Part shown: one piece after another, positions 50,298 to 59,777 of the stretch
Position numbering within the stretch: the stretch's first letter is position 1
Layout: every line of letters starts with the position of its first letter
From: Altericroceibacterium xinjiangense
GTDB lineage: Bacteria; Pseudomonadota; Alphaproteobacteria; Sphingomonadales; Sphingomonadaceae
Length of the DNA stretch: 64,000 bases
NCBI RefSeq assembly: GCF_003958635.1
Contig: NZ_RSEK01000001.1
Location: 1-64,000, forward strand
Reading direction: 5' to 3'
The notes under the pieces: generated by a model
What the model saw: the letters and a program-made list of their open reading frames with translations, nothing else
Databases searched by the model: none
Told to the model about the DNA's origin: nothing
Translations under genes and position numbers: made by a program

Positions 50298-51608
50298 CTA
50301 TTCGATCAGCTTGACCCCGCGCACCTTGCGGATCGGGGTGCCGCCGCAATTCATCCCCACGCGCGACCCGCCCTGAAAGGCGATCCGACCAGCGATGATC
50401 TGGGTGCAGCCGCTGCTGGTCGAGGCGCCGTTCGCGAAGCGCAGCATCTGGTTCGGCAGGTAGACCGCCCCGCGCAGCGTCTGCTGCGACCCGCCTTCGA
50501 GCACGTTGGTACCGGTCGAGGGCGCGCTTCGGTCCTGATAGAGCACTACCCCGGCGGTCGGCCCGCTGTCGGGGGCCGTCAGGTCGATCCGCGACCCGTT
50601 ATCGAACCGGACGGTCGCGTAGTCGGTGCCGGTGCTGCTGGTGAGGACGAATGTCACCCCGGTGCCGGTCACCCGCGAGCCGCCGGCCACTTCCAGCGTT
50701 CCGCGGTCGATGAAGTAGATTCCGGGTTCGAAGTGGACGGTCGCGCCATTGGCGATCCGCAATCCGTTGCAGAATACCGTCGGCAGGGAGCTACCGCCAT
50801 ACGTCCCGGAGGAAAGATTCGCGGCGTTGTAGGTGCAGCCGCTGTAGGACGGCACCGGCATGTCCGCGTACGGATCGCCAACCGGGGCTTCCCCCGAGTG
50901 GATGCCGTCCTCGGCCGTGACGTGCGCCCCTTGCGTCACGCTGTAGCCGCCCACCACGCCGACGCTTTCGGCGGCCAGCCGGGCGCCGCCCCGGATCTGC
51001 ACCGCTTCCGCCGCACTGGAATTGGCCCACAGCGCGCATCCGCTGAGCACCAGCGTCGCACCGTTCGCGTGTTCGATGGCGGGATTCCCCTCCGGATCGA
51101 GCGCCATCACGCAGGCCTTGGCTGCCCGGCCCACCCGGGCGACGGCGCGGGCGGCCAGCAACGGATCTTCCGAGACGAACAAGCCGGAAAAGAAGCGCCG
51201 CCCCGGCTGCTCGATCACCACTTCCACTGCTTGCGACATGCCGGCACTCGGCCCGCTGGTAGGCGGGGTCGCGACGCGGACCACGACGTTTCCTTCTCCA
51301 TCCTCGAATCCATGCTGCGCGGTGACGGCGCGGGCTTGCGCGGCGATGCCCGATTCTCCGGCCGCCAGTGCGGTTGCGGCACTGAAGGCGGCGGAATCTG
51401 CCGCGCCTTGCAAGCTTCGCCGCGCAAGATAGGAATAGCCGATATCGATGCCGAGCCCGGCGAACCCGATCATCACCGGCAGGACAAGCGCGACGAACAC
51501 GGCGGATGCACCGGAACGGTCATGGAGCAGCCGGCGACAGACCGCCCGCGCGTTGCGAAACGAGAGCCGGGCGAAACGCGGCGTCAAACGGGCATGCACT
51601 CCCGGCAT
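50298..51608 (-). CDS. TadE/TadG-like pilus-assembly protein
   Basis: A 436 aa protein. The N-terminal hydrophobic segment (SGASAVFVALVLPVMIGFAG, about residues 33-55) with GIDIGYSYLARRSLQGAADSAAFSAA matches TadG-like proteins. The C-terminal two thirds is Gly, Ser and Thr-rich with repeated strand-turn patterns, probably beta-helical, and has several cysteines. No other tad/cpa genes are here, so it is an isolated copy. ATG 51608 is preferred over the adjacent GTG. Confidence 0.78.
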   Translation of the reverse strand: MPGVHARLTPRFARLSFRNARAVCRRLLHDRSGASAVFVALVLPVMIGFAGLGIDIGYSYLARRSLQGAADSAAFSAATALAAGESGIAAQARAVTAQHGFEDGEGNVVVRVATPPTSGPSAGMSQAVEVVIEQPGRRFFSGLFVSEDPLLAARAVARVGRAAKACVMALDPEGNPAIEHANGATLVLSGCALWANSSAAEAVQIRGGARLAAESVGVVGGYSVTQGAHVTAEDGIHSGEAPVGDPYADMPVPSYSGCTYNAANLSSGTYGGSSLPTVFCNGLRIANGATVHFEPGIYFIDRGTLEVAGGSRVTGTGVTFVLTSSTGTDYATVRFDNGSRIDLTAPDSGPTAGVVLYQDRSAPSTGTNVLEGGSQQTLRGAVYLPNQMLRFANGASTSSGCTQIIAGRIAFQGGSRVGMNCGGTPIRKVRGVKLIE

Positions 51609-51785
51609 CACAGGCCCGCCGTCCGATCCAGCGGACCGTCCGCCACGCCGAAGCAGCCAGAGATACCGTTCACATGCAGCGCATTTCCCCAGCCGAGCGC
51701 GATCTGATGCAGATTCGGCGCCCTAACCGTTTAATTTAGCGCGATTTCCAAGTCAGTTGGGGATTCCACGTGGTTTGCAGCCGCT

Positions 51786-52535
51786 TCAGTCGCCGGCGAC
51801 GAAGCTGGTGATGCTCCACTTGCCGTTCCGGTGGGAGGCGATCAGGCGATAGTCCAGCAGACTGCGCAGCTGGTCGGTCGCGATATAGCCGGTCGTCTCC
51901 GCATCCCGGACTCGCTCCCTTTCATCGGCTTCGGCCTCAAGCCGGTTGCGGATCCGGACTTGCTGGTAAGGCTGGTCCGGCTTCCACGCGTCCACCCGCA
52001 CCACGTCCCAGGAAACGGTATCGATCCGGGGCGCCTGCGGATCGGGCGCGGCGAGGACCGGGATGTTCTGCCCGGTCACCAGCATGGCCGTCCCTGAGGC
52101 GGCCCCGGGAATATCCTGATCGAAGTACCACGGGATGGTGATCCCGCCCTGGGCGTTGGCGGAACAGCCAAGCGTCATCAGCTCGTCCAGTTCCTGCCAC
52201 AAGTTCCACTCATCGCTGGTCAGGCGCTTGCGCAACTCATCGGTTCCGGCCCCGTCGCCGAAGTCGAGCTTTACGTCGCTGGCAGCAAGGGCGATCAGCC
52301 CTTCGACATCGCGCGTCCTGACCACTTCGGCCAGGCGGGCGCGGAAGGCCTGCGCCCCCTCAACCGAACCGCAGGTATTCTGCGGCGCAAAACGCCCGGC
52401 GGAGACCGGAGCGGGTTTCGGTTCGGCCAGCTCGACGATTTCCTTTGCCTTCGTCGCCACTTCGTCGGCCGGCGCGGTTTCCCGGTCGCAGGCGGCAAGC
52501 GCCATCAGCAGCAGGCAAGCCAGGGTCTTCCTCAT
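51786..52535 (-). CDS. Lipoprotein with C-terminal SH3-like domain
   Basis: A 249 aa lipoprotein: MRKTLACLLLMALAAC lipobox, a 100-residue helical region, then a segment beginning AMLVTGQNIPVLAAPDPQAP that resembles a bacterial SH3 domain. The function is unknown. ATG 52535 lies four bases after the rmuC stop; an ATG at 52550 would overlap it. The gene is probably co-transcribed with rmuC. Confidence 0.72.
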   Translation of the reverse strand: MRKTLACLLLMALAACDRETAPADEVATKAKEIVELAEPKPAPVSAGRFAPQNTCGSVEGAQAFRARLAEVVRTRDVEGLIALAASDVKLDFGDGAGTDELRKRLTSDEWNLWQELDELMTLGCSANAQGGITIPWYFDQDIPGAASGTAMLVTGQNIPVLAAPDPQAPRIDTVSWDVVRVDAWKPDQPYQQVRIRNRLEAEADERERVRDAETTGYIATDQLRSLLDYRLIASHRNGKWSITSFVAGD

Positions 52536-52539
52536 TCGT

Positions 52540-53976
52540 TTACGCCGCATTCTCTTTCGCGCCCGCGACCAGGCGCGGGGTGGTTGGTTCTTCGATGTCG
52601 CCGGACGTGTAGCGCGGCAAGGTTTCCACCTTGGCGACGTCTTCCGCATCGCGCTTGCCGGTCTCGATCCCCTTGTCGCGCAAGCGCCGGGCGGACGACA
52701 GGACGTTGCGTTCATAGCTGCCGACGAACTTGTTGTAGTTGTTGACCGCGCTTTCCAGTCCGGACCCGACGCGCTTCAGGTGCTCCCCCGCGGTCGCGAT
52801 GCGATCGTACACTTCGCCCGCCATCCGGCCGATCTCGCGCGCTTCCTGCGCCAGCGCATCCTGCCGCCAGACTTGCGCAACCGTGCGGGCGATGGCGACC
52901 AGATTGGTCGGGGTCGCCAGCAGCACGCGCCGATCGAAGGCGAAGTCCCACAGCTTGGGATCGTGTTCCAGCGCGGCGGCGACGAAGTGTTCGCCGGGGA
53001 CGAACATCACCACGTAATCGGGCGCATCCTCGAACTGGCTCTGATAGCTTTTGGTGCCGAGTTGCTGGACGTGGTTGCGCATCGATTTGGCATGGGCATC
53101 CAGCGCCCGGGTCCGCGCTTCGTCCGTGTCGGCCTCGAACGCTTCCTGATAGGCGTTGAGGGAAACCTTGGCATCGATGATCAGCTTCTTGTGCCCCGGC
53201 ACGTTGACGATCGCGTCAGGCCGCAGGCGGCCATCCTCCGTATCGATCGAGCGTTCCATCACGAAGTCGGTGTGTTCGGCCAGCCCGCACTGTTCCAGCA
53301 CGTTGCGCAGCTGCTGTTCGCCCCAGCGGCCCCGCGCCTTGGGTCCGTTGGTCAGGCTGTTGCCGAGGCGAGCGGCTTCGCGCCGGACATCCTCCTGCCC
53401 CTGCCGCATCGTATCGATCAGGCCGTGCAGCTTGCCGAAGGCATCGACGCGCTGTTTTTCCAGCAGTTCGACTTGTTCTTCGTAGCGCTTGAGCCGTTCA
53501 TCGACCGGCTGAAGCAGCGCGGTGATCGCTTCCTTGTTGGCTTTTTCCGAATGGCCGAGCCGTTCGTTGGCCCGTTCCAGGAAGGCTTCCTGCGCCTTGG
53601 TCAGCACGGCGGTGCCGGTGTTCTGAAATTCCTTCAGCAATTCGCCGCGCGCGTCGATCAGCAAGCGTTTCTGCTCTTCGAAGTTGGCGGTTTTTTCCCG
53701 CAATCCGGCAAGTTCCGTTGCGAGCTCTTCCCGCGAGCGGCGCACCTGTTCAAGATCGCGGGCGATGGCATCGACTCGCTCCGCCCGCTCGGTCGCGGTG
53801 GCGAGATCGCGGATCGCGTCGCGGAACTTGTCATCCAGCGCCTTGGCCTCGCCGTCGCGCTGGTCGTGCCGCGCCTTCCATCCGGCGCATTCGCGATAGC
53901 CGATGAACCAGCCGGCAGCCCCGCCGAGGGCGAGGCCGATCATCAGGGCAAATACAGTCAGAAGGGCTGGGTCCAT
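52540..53976 (-). CDS. rmuC: DNA recombination protein RmuC
   Basis: A 478 aa RmuC-family protein. An N-terminal membrane segment is followed by a long coiled coil (about residues 40-175) and the RmuC nuclease-like domain with RGRWGEQQLRNVLEQ, DAIVNVPGHKKLIIDAKVS and FVPGEHF. RmuC limits inversions at inverted repeats in E. coli. The upstream gene is def. Confidence 0.94.
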   Translation of the reverse strand: MDPALLTVFALMIGLALGGAAGWFIGYRECAGWKARHDQRDGEAKALDDKFRDAIRDLATATERAERVDAIARDLEQVRRSREELATELAGLREKTANFEEQKRLLIDARGELLKEFQNTGTAVLTKAQEAFLERANERLGHSEKANKEAITALLQPVDERLKRYEEQVELLEKQRVDAFGKLHGLIDTMRQGQEDVRREAARLGNSLTNGPKARGRWGEQQLRNVLEQCGLAEHTDFVMERSIDTEDGRLRPDAIVNVPGHKKLIIDAKVSLNAYQEAFEADTDEARTRALDAHAKSMRNHVQQLGTKSYQSQFEDAPDYVVMFVPGEHFVAAALEHDPKLWDFAFDRRVLLATPTNLVAIARTVAQVWRQDALAQEAREIGRMAGEVYDRIATAGEHLKRVGSGLESAVNNYNKFVGSYERNVLSSARRLRDKGIETGKRDAEDVAKVETLPRYTSGDIEEPTTPRLVAGAKENAA

Positions 53977-54069
53977 GCGCGCAGACTACGCAAACGCGGA
54001 CAGAACGCCAGAGCCTATGCGCGGCTTGTTTCCGGAAGCCGGAAAAGACCGGTTCCGGCGGCTTTCCCG

Positions 54070-54636
54070 TCAGGCAGCCTTGCGCAACTTGTCCAGCTTT
54101 TTCAGTGCCATCGTGCGCTTGAGCCGGCTCAGGTGGTCGATGAACAGAATGCCTTCGAGATGGTCCATCTCATGCTGGATGCAGGTGGCCATCAGACCCT
54201 CCATCGCTTCTTCATGGACGTTGCCTTCCAGATCCTGCCAGCGCACGCGGCACGTGGCCGGGCGATCGACATCGCCGTAGATCTCGGGGATCGACAGGCA
54301 GCCTTCCTGATAGGTGCAAAGGTCCGCGCCGGGATCGAGGATTTCGGGGTTCACGAACACGCGCGGGTTCCTGATCACCGGGCGGTGATCGTGGCCGCAG
54401 CCATGGTCGCCGCAGTCTTCCGGGTCCGCGTCGGGATCGGGTTCCTGCAAGTCGATCACCAGCACGCGCTTCGGCACGCCGACCTGGATCGCGGCGAGAC
54501 CGATGCCGTGCGCAGCGTACATCGTTTCGAACATGTCATCGACCAGCGTCTTCAGTTCCGCGTCGAAGGTTTCGACGGGGGTGGAGACGGTCTTCAGCCG
54601 GGAGTCCGGAACTTCGAGGATTTCACGAATAGCCAT
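54070..54636 (-). CDS. def: Peptide deformylase with Cys/His-rich insert
   Basis: A 188 aa metalloenzyme that removes the formyl group from nascent proteins. Motif 1 GIGLAAIQ (residues 44-51), motif 2 EGCLSIP with metal ligand C113, and motif 3 QHEMDHLEG with H155 and H159 are intact. An insert of about 20 residues (66-86) contains CGDHGCGHDH, two Cys and three His. It lies before the second motif and is not usual in the family. ATG 54636 is chosen; upstream codons lack support. Confidence 0.95.
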   Translation of the reverse strand: MAIREILEVPDSRLKTVSTPVETFDAELKTLVDDMFETMYAAHGIGLAAIQVGVPKRVLVIDLQEPDPDADPEDCGDHGCGHDHRPVIRNPRVFVNPEILDPGADLCTYQEGCLSIPEIYGDVDRPATCRVRWQDLEGNVHEEAMEGLMATCIQHEMDHLEGILFIDHLSRLKRTMALKKLDKLRKAA

Positions 54637-54689
54637 GGGGCGAGAGATAAGCATATCGCGCGCTAACGGCAAGTGAACGCGGGAGAATC

Positions 54690-55286
54690 CTACCCTACCG
54701 GGCGCCTTGCGCGCAGCGCCTGGGCCAGCGTTCCTTCGTCGAGGTAATCCAGTTCCCCGCCGACCGGCAGGCCGTGGGCGAGCTGGGTGATGCGGATGGG
54801 GTATCCCTCCAGCCGTTCCGCGATGTAGTGAGCGGTCGTCTGGCCTTCGAGGGTGGCGTTCATCGCCAGCACCACCTCGTCGATCCCGCCCGCTGCCACC
54901 CGATCGATCAGCGAAGCGATGGAGAGGTCTTCCGGCCGGATGCCTTCGAGCGCGGACAAGTGCCCGCCCAGCACGTGGTAGCGCCCGGCGAACAGCCGCG
55001 CGCGGTCAAGTGCCCACAAGTCGGCGACATCCTCCACCACGCACAGCTGCCGCGATTCGCGGCGCGGATCGGCGCAGATGCTGCACGGTGTCTGCGTGTC
55101 GACGTTGCCGCAGGACGGGCATTCGACCAGCTTTTCCCGCACCGAATCCAGCGCCTCGAGCAACTGGACGAGCGCGGTTTCGCGCCGCTTGACGAGCCAC
55201 AGCACCGCCCGCCGGGCGGAGCGGGGGCCAAGCCCGGGCAGACGCGCCAAAGCCGAGCTCAAGGTGTCGATTTCCTGCGATGACAT
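54690..55286 (-). CDS. recR: Recombination protein RecR
   Basis: A 198 aa RecR. The helix-hairpin-helix is [16 protein letters not shown], the zinc finger has cysteines in CPSCGN and CSICAD, and the Toprim domain follows with VVEDVADL and GGHLSALEG. It acts in the RecFOR gap-repair pathway. It ends 54 bp before def. The frequent neighbour dnaX is not seen here. Confidence 0.96.
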   Translation of the reverse strand: MSSQEIDTLSSALARLPGLGPRSARRAVLWLVKRRETALVQLLEALDSVREKLVECPSCGNVDTQTPCSICADPRRESRQLCVVEDVADLWALDRARLFAGRYHVLGGHLSALEGIRPEDLSIASLIDRVAAGGIDEVVLAMNATLEGQTTAHYIAERLEGYPIRITQLAHGLPVGGELDYLDEGTLAQALRARRPVG

Positions 55287-55310
55287 GGAGGTTTCCTATC
55301 CATCCGCGCC

Positions 55311-55333
55311 GGGCCTGTCGAAGCCCTGCGTCC
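55311..55333 (-). repeat. REP-like element between recR and fmt
   Basis: On the minus strand the core GGGCTTCGACAGGCC shares TTCGACAGGC with the copy at 13663-13685. It lies in the divergent 113-bp gap between recR and fmt. Confidence 0.4.
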
Positions 55334-55399
55334 TTTTCTTTCCGGCCGGCTGAAGTAAGGCAGGCCAGAATGCTCAGGCCTGTGGGGAATATAGCAACG

Positions 55400-56305
55400 A
55401 TGCGGGTGGTTTTCATGGGCACGCCGGATTTCGCCGTGCCGGTTCTCAAGGCGCTGGCGGACGCGGGGCACGATGTGGTCGCCGCCTACTCGCAGCCGCC
55501 GCGGCCCGCCGGGCGGGGCAAGAAGTTGCAGCCCTCCCCTGTGCAGGTCGAGGCGGAAAAGCGCGGGATCGAAGTGCGCTGTCCGGTGTCGTTGAAGGAC
55601 GAAGCCGCGCAGGCGGAATTCCGCGCCTTTGGGGCGGATGTAGCGGTGGTCGCCGCGTACGGCCTGATCCTGCCGAAAGCGGTACTGGAAGCACCGAAGC
55701 ACGGGTGCCTCAACGTCCATGCTTCGCTGCTGCCCCAGTGGCGCGGCGCCGCGCCGATCCAGCGAGCGATCCTGGCCGGCGTTCCGGTGACGGGCGTCAC
55801 GATCATGCAGATGGAGCAAGGGCTCGACACCGGACCGATGCTGGCGAGCGCGCGCGTGCCGATCGAGCAGAAGACGGCCGGCGAACTGACGCAGGAACTG
55901 GCGCAGCTTGGCGCAAGGCTGATGGTCGAGACGCTGGCCGATCTCGACCGGGTTCGCCCAACTGCCCAGAACGATCTTGCCGCCACCTACGCCGCCAAGC
56001 TCGACAAGAAGGAAGCGCGGATCGACTTTGCCAGGCCTGCCTTGCTGATCGAGCGGGAGGTGCGGGCCTTTGCCCCCTTCCCCGGTGCATGGTTCGATCT
56101 TGAGGGGGAACGGATCAAGGTGCTGGAAGCCCATGTCATCGGGATGAACGGCGCGCCGGGCTGCGTGCTCGACGACAAGCTGACCATCGGCTGCGGCAAC
56201 GCCGCGATCCGGCCGACCCGCATCCAGCGCGCCGGAAAACCCGCGATGGAAACCGATGCGTTCCTGCGAGGGAAAAGCGTGGCCGTGGGCACGGTCCTGC
56301 GGTGA
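55400..56305 (+). CDS. fmt: Methionyl-tRNA formyltransferase
   Basis: A 301 aa enzyme that formylates Met-tRNA-fMet. The N-terminus [16 protein letters not shown], the catalytic motif [17 protein letters not shown] and the [15 protein letters not shown] segment are present. Def, RecR and Fmt are neighbours, as in many bacteria; here fmt is divergent from recR-def. It is followed by truA eight bases later. Confidence 0.96.
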   Translation: MRVVFMGTPDFAVPVLKALADAGHDVVAAYSQPPRPAGRGKKLQPSPVQVEAEKRGIEVRCPVSLKDEAAQAEFRAFGADVAVVAAYGLILPKAVLEAPKHGCLNVHASLLPQWRGAAPIQRAILAGVPVTGVTIMQMEQGLDTGPMLASARVPIEQKTAGELTQELAQLGARLMVETLADLDRVRPTAQNDLAATYAAKLDKKEARIDFARPALLIEREVRAFAPFPGAWFDLEGERIKVLEAHVIGMNGAPGCVLDDKLTIGCGNAAIRPTRIQRAGKPAMETDAFLRGKSVAVGTVLR

Positions 56306-56312
56306 TGCGCTA

Positions 56313-57065
56313 GTGACTCGCTTCGCCCTGACGCTGGAATTCGATGGCGGCCCGTTCATGGGGCTGCAGCGGCAGGCGCACGGGCCCAGCATACAGCAGG
56401 CTGTCGAGGAAGCGGCCGGGGCGGTGACGGGGGAACGCATCACGCTGCACAGCGCCGGGCGTACCGATGCCGGGGTTCATGCGCTGGCGATGCGCAGCCA
56501 TCTGGAGACCGCGAAATCCATTGCTCCATTCCGCCTTATGGAAGCGATCAATGCGCACTTGCGCCCCGCCCCGGTCGCGGTGCTCGCTTGCGAGGAGAAG
56601 CCGGATAACTGGCACGCCCGGTTTTCCTGCATCGGCCGGGCTTACGAATACCGCATCGCCAACCGCCGCGCCCCGCTGACGCTGGAACGCGGACGCGCGT
56701 GGCAGGTGGCCCGGCCGCTGGATGCGGACGCGATGCACCGCGCCGCGCAGGCGCTGGTCGGGCGTCACGATTTCACCACCTTCCGATCGGCCCACTGTCA
56801 GGCCAACGATCCGGTCAAGACGCTGGACCGGCTGTCCGTGCGGCGCGAAGGAGACGTCGTAGCGATCGAGGCCGAAGCGCGCAGTTTCCTGCACCACCAG
56901 GTCCGCTCGATGGTCGGCTGCCTTGCGCTGGTGGGGCTTGGGCGCTGGCGGGAGGAGCAGGTGGGCGAAGCGCTGGCGGCACGAGACCGGCAGGCACTGG
57001 GCCTCAACGCGCCGCCGGAAGGGCTGTATTTCGTCCGGGCCCTGTACCCGGACGACCCAGGCTGA
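56313..57065 (+). CDS. truA: tRNA pseudouridine synthase A
   Basis: A 250 aa enzyme that modifies U38-U40 in the tRNA anticodon arm. The catalytic Asp is in [20 protein letters not shown] and FEDGGPFM-type N-terminal motif ([13 protein letters not shown]) are present. The start is GTG 56313, seven bases after fmt. No ATG fits the conserved N-terminus. Confidence 0.95.
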   Translation: MTRFALTLEFDGGPFMGLQRQAHGPSIQQAVEEAAGAVTGERITLHSAGRTDAGVHALAMRSHLETAKSIAPFRLMEAINAHLRPAPVAVLACEEKPDNWHARFSCIGRAYEYRIANRRAPLTLERGRAWQVARPLDADAMHRAAQALVGRHDFTTFRSAHCQANDPVKTLDRLSVRREGDVVAIEAEARSFLHHQVRSMVGCLALVGLGRWREEQVGEALAARDRQALGLNAPPEGLYFVRALYPDDPG

Positions 57066-57116
57066 GGCTGGTTACCCGGCAAACCGATGCGCCGGTTCGG
57101 CGTGTCTCCGACGAAG

Positions 57117-57141
57117 GGAACAGCGTCAAAGCATCATCGTT
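57117..57141 (+). promoter_or_regulatory. Candidate sigma-EcfG promoter before a small lipoprotein gene
   Basis: GGAAC, 16 bp, CGTT, an exact match to the general-stress consensus, 59 bp before the start codon at 57201. Confidence 0.65.
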
Positions 57142-57200
57142 GTTGTTGATGACACGTTCCCACATGCCGGAGAGTATCGGCAGAACTGCTGGAGACTATG

Positions 57201-57452
57201 ATGAGAAACATGTTTGCCCTGCTGGCTGCAGGTGGCCTCGCGCTTGGGCTTTCGGCTTGCGATGTGGACCAGACGGAAGAAGGCGCTGCGCCCGAGATTG
57301 ACGTGGATGCAGGCTCAATGCCTGAATACGACGTGGAGCCGGTCGATGTCGATGTCTCCTCCGGCACGAGGACAGTCGAAGTTCCGACGATGGATGTCGA
57401 TGCCAATATCCCCGATGCGGAAGGGGAGCCGGTCACCCCTCCTTCTGAGTAA
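57201..57452 (+). CDS. Small acidic lipoprotein
   Basis: An 83 aa lipoprotein: MRNMFALLAAGG..LGLSAC lipobox, then a very acidic mature part rich in Asp, Glu, Val and Pro (VDVDVSS, MDVDANIPD). No family recognised. The start is ATG 57201, six bases after GGAG; an adjacent ATG at 57198 is possible. The upstream EcfG-like motif suggests general-stress expression. A terminator-like hairpin follows. Confidence 0.7.
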   Translation: MRNMFALLAAGGLALGLSACDVDQTEEGAAPEIDVDAGSMPEYDVEPVDVDVSSGTRTVEVPTMDVDANIPDAEGEPVTPPSE

Positions 57453-57498
57453 CCAAGCCCACGCCCGGTTGAAGAACCAGATCTGAAGAATTGCCTGC

Positions 57499-57527
57499 TT
57501 GCGCCGGCCGCCCAGCGGCCGGCGCAA
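57499..57527 (+). terminator. Strong hairpin after the acidic lipoprotein gene
   Basis: TTGCGCCGGCCG and CGGCCGGCGCAA form a perfect 12-bp stem with a 5-base loop. No T-run follows, so its role as terminator is inferred from position. Confidence 0.6.
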
Positions 57528-58156
57528 CGCATTTGGGCCGCGTTCCTTGGTCGGGCGCGAAGGGTGCAGTGGCATTGAGGCAGTGCCGGCCATCTCGGGA
57601 AGGCGGCGTCACTGACGCGGCCCCCTTCCGGTTCGGGCCCCAATCCATCCCTCAACGAGCAGGAAGTGGCCGGGATACTGATTCCCGGTGCCGAACTCCC
57701 CATTCGCAAGAAGCTTGGTTGTCGATGTCTTGCGCGGTGACAAACCGCAAGACCTGACACCGCGATCCGCACCCTGAAGCTGTGCGGGAAGAGCGGCGAC
57801 AAAAATTTTTCTGTTCATCCCATGGGTGGAGTTCAAGGATCGGAGGCGCTTGCCTGCACCTGGATGCGCAACGCGCCGGTGTTTGCCAGGTGGGGCATGG
57901 TTTCCATTTCGCCGTCGGCTTCATCTAAGCGGCTGAGAGGAAAAGGATTGTTCCGATCTTCGCTGCGGACACCGGCGGTCGGCGATCAGCGGCAGGCGAA
58001 CGCGGGCAGGATGGCGCCACGTGCGGCGGCCTGTCGACGTGGGAGAGGAGCCTGCACCCGATGCTGCAAAATTTTTTCGACACTGACGTTTCGGTTGCCG
58101 ATGGTTCAGTTTTCCCGCCCTACACATGAATGCAACAGGGTTGGTGGAGACGAAAC
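57528..58156. other. About 630 bp without a recognisable gene
   Basis: No open frame here has a known family, ribosome-binding site or conserved motif. Visible structure: an inverted repeat GTCTTGCG/CGCAAGAC at 57727-57753, with a short loop; an A/T tract CAAAAATTTTT around 57800; and a second A/T tract GCAAAATTTTTT around 58066. The second tract lies about 90 bp before the glycine-zipper gene and might be part of its promoter. The region could hold a small RNA, but no clear promoter-terminator pair is seen. Confidence 0.5.
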
Positions 58157-58615
58157 ATGAAGACCATGATGAAGGGAATTTTTCTGGCTGCCGCAGTGTC
58201 CGGGGCAGGCATTGCCACTCCGGCGGTCGCTTTCGACACCGGGCACGGAACGCCGGCTCACGTCGCAGCTCAGCAGTCGAATGTCCTCGGATACGGCGAC
58301 CGCGACAACCGCTGGCGCGACCGCCGCGATCGTGATTACCGCGACCGGGATTACCGTGATCGGGACCGTTACTCCAGGTCGTCCTATGAGGACCGCGACT
58401 ATCGCGGCGCCCGCAACTGGAACGGCCAGAACCAGCGGTACAATTGCCGCCGGAAGGATGGCACCACCGGCTTGATCATCGGCGGAGCCGCTGGCGCCCT
58501 TCTCGGCCGCGAAGTCGACACGCGGGGCGACCGCACTCTTGGCACCGTGCTCGGTGCGGCAGGCGGCGCGCTGCTGGGCAAGAAGGTGGCCCAGGGCCAG
58601 AACAACTGCCGCTAA
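58157..58615 (+). CDS. Exported glycine-zipper protein with Arg/Asp repeats
   Basis: A 152 aa protein: a signal peptide (MKTMMKGIFLAAAVSGAG..AVA), a charged middle region of RDRDY-type repeats (about residues 47-90) and a C-terminal glycine zipper, GLIIGGAAGALLG and LGTVLGAAGGALLGKK, as in 17 kDa surface-antigen-like outer-membrane proteins. A function is not assigned. GGAGACG precedes ATG 58157. A strong terminator follows. Confidence 0.8.
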   Translation: MKTMMKGIFLAAAVSGAGIATPAVAFDTGHGTPAHVAAQQSNVLGYGDRDNRWRDRRDRDYRDRDYRDRDRYSRSSYEDRDYRGARNWNGQNQRYNCRRKDGTTGLIIGGAAGALLGREVDTRGDRTLGTVLGAAGGALLGKKVAQGQNNCR

Positions 58616-58636
58616 ACCGGCGATGCCGACGTGAAA

Positions 58637-58668
58637 GGAAGCCCCGCTTGCGCGGGGCTTCTTTTTTG
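58637..58668 (+). terminator. Intrinsic terminator after the glycine-zipper gene
   Basis: GGAAGCCCCGC, a 4-base loop, then GCGGGGCTTCTTTTTT. The stem is perfect and the T-run strong. Confidence 0.9.
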
Positions 58669-58724
58669 TCTGGCTTCAATATCGGCTGGTCTAGGCGGCT
58701 CCTAGGTTCGGGAGCGGCGCGGCG

Positions 58725-59708
58725 TCAGGCTTTCGCGACGACGCTTTCGGGCAATTCTTCACCGAACACGCGCTGGTAGTATTCGGCCACCAGCATCCGC
58801 TCAGCCTCATCGCACTTGTTGAGGAAGCTGAGGCGGAAGGCGAAGCCCTTGTCCCCGAAGATCTCGGTGTTCTGGGCCCAGGTGATGACCGTGCGCGGAC
58901 TCATCACCGTCGACACGTCCCCGTTCATGAAGCCCTGGCGCGACAAGTCGGCCACGCGGATCATGTCGGCCACGGTCTTCTTGTCGATCTTCGTCTTGGC
59001 CGCGACGATTTCCTGTTCCGTTTTTGCGGGCAGGTAGTTGAGGCCGACCACGACGTTCCAGCGGTCCATCTGGCCCTGGTTGATCGCCTGCGTACCGTGA
59101 TACAATCCGCTGGTGTCCCCCAGCCCGACCGTGTTGGCGGTGGCGAACAAGCGGAAGAACGGGTTCGGGCGAATCACCCGGTTCTGATCCAGCAGGGTCA
59201 GCTTGCCTTCGGCTTCCAGCACGCGCTGAATCACGAACATCACGTCCGGACGGCCGGCGTCGTATTCGTCGAACACCAGCGCCACCGGGTGCTGCAGCGC
59301 CCAAGGCAGCAAGCCTTCGCGAAATTCCGTCACCTGCAACCCGTCGCGCAGCACGATCGCATCGCGCCCGACCAGATCGATCCGGCTGATATGCGCATCG
59401 AGGTTGATGCGAATCGTCGGCCAGTTCAGCCGCGCGGCGACTTGTTCGATATGCGTGGACTTGCCGGTGCCGTGGTAGCCCTGCACCATGACGCGGCGGT
59501 TGAAGGCGAACCCGGCGAGGATCGCGAGCGTTGTGTCCGGATCGAACACGTAGTTGGGATCCGTATCGGGCACCCGTTCATCGCCTTGCGAGAAGGCCGG
59601 GACCTTCATGTCGATGTCGATCCCGAAAGTCTCGCGCACATCGAGCTGGATGTCGGGCGCGGACAGAACGGTGCCGGAGGCGGCGGGGTTGGCAGTCATC
59701 TCGTTCAT
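58725..59708 (-). CDS. cobS: Cobaltochelatase CobS-like AAA+ ATPase
   Basis: A 327 aa MoxR-type AAA+ ATPase. Walker [10 protein letters not shown] is at residues 77-85 and Walker B ALVFDEYD at 143-150. Its known partner CobT (VWA) is encoded at 3074-4894. The family powers cobalt insertion by CobN, which is not seen here. Upstream on the same strand is a J-domain gene and beyond it divergent bolA, a pairing I recall from other alphaproteobacteria. I chose ATG 59708, with ATG 59699 possible. Confidence 0.93.
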   Translation of the reverse strand: MNEMTANPAASGTVLSAPDIQLDVRETFGIDIDMKVPAFSQGDERVPDTDPNYVFDPDTTLAILAGFAFNRRVMVQGYHGTGKSTHIEQVAARLNWPTIRINLDAHISRIDLVGRDAIVLRDGLQVTEFREGLLPWALQHPVALVFDEYDAGRPDVMFVIQRVLEAEGKLTLLDQNRVIRPNPFFRLFATANTVGLGDTSGLYHGTQAINQGQMDRWNVVVGLNYLPAKTEQEIVAAKTKIDKKTVADMIRVADLSRQGFMNGDVSTVMSPRTVITWAQNTEIFGDKGFAFRLSFLNKCDEAERMLVAEYYQRVFGEELPESVVAKA

Positions 59709-59777
59709 CGGGCCTTGCCTAGACGCACGGGCCAAGGCCTGCAACCGGCAATGGGCGCTTCGTGTCCCGCCGGTCCG

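Noticed and set aside
52135-54666. Very long open frame (843 codons) on the plus strand opposite rmuC and def
   Set aside because: It is antisense to the well-supported rmuC and def genes on the minus strand; high GC content makes long antisense frames common. The translated sequence has no recognisable domain.
57822-58160. 112-codon plus-strand frame in the non-coding gap
   Set aside because: No ribosome-binding site, no signal peptide or family, and low-complexity composition; reported as part of the unassigned region instead.
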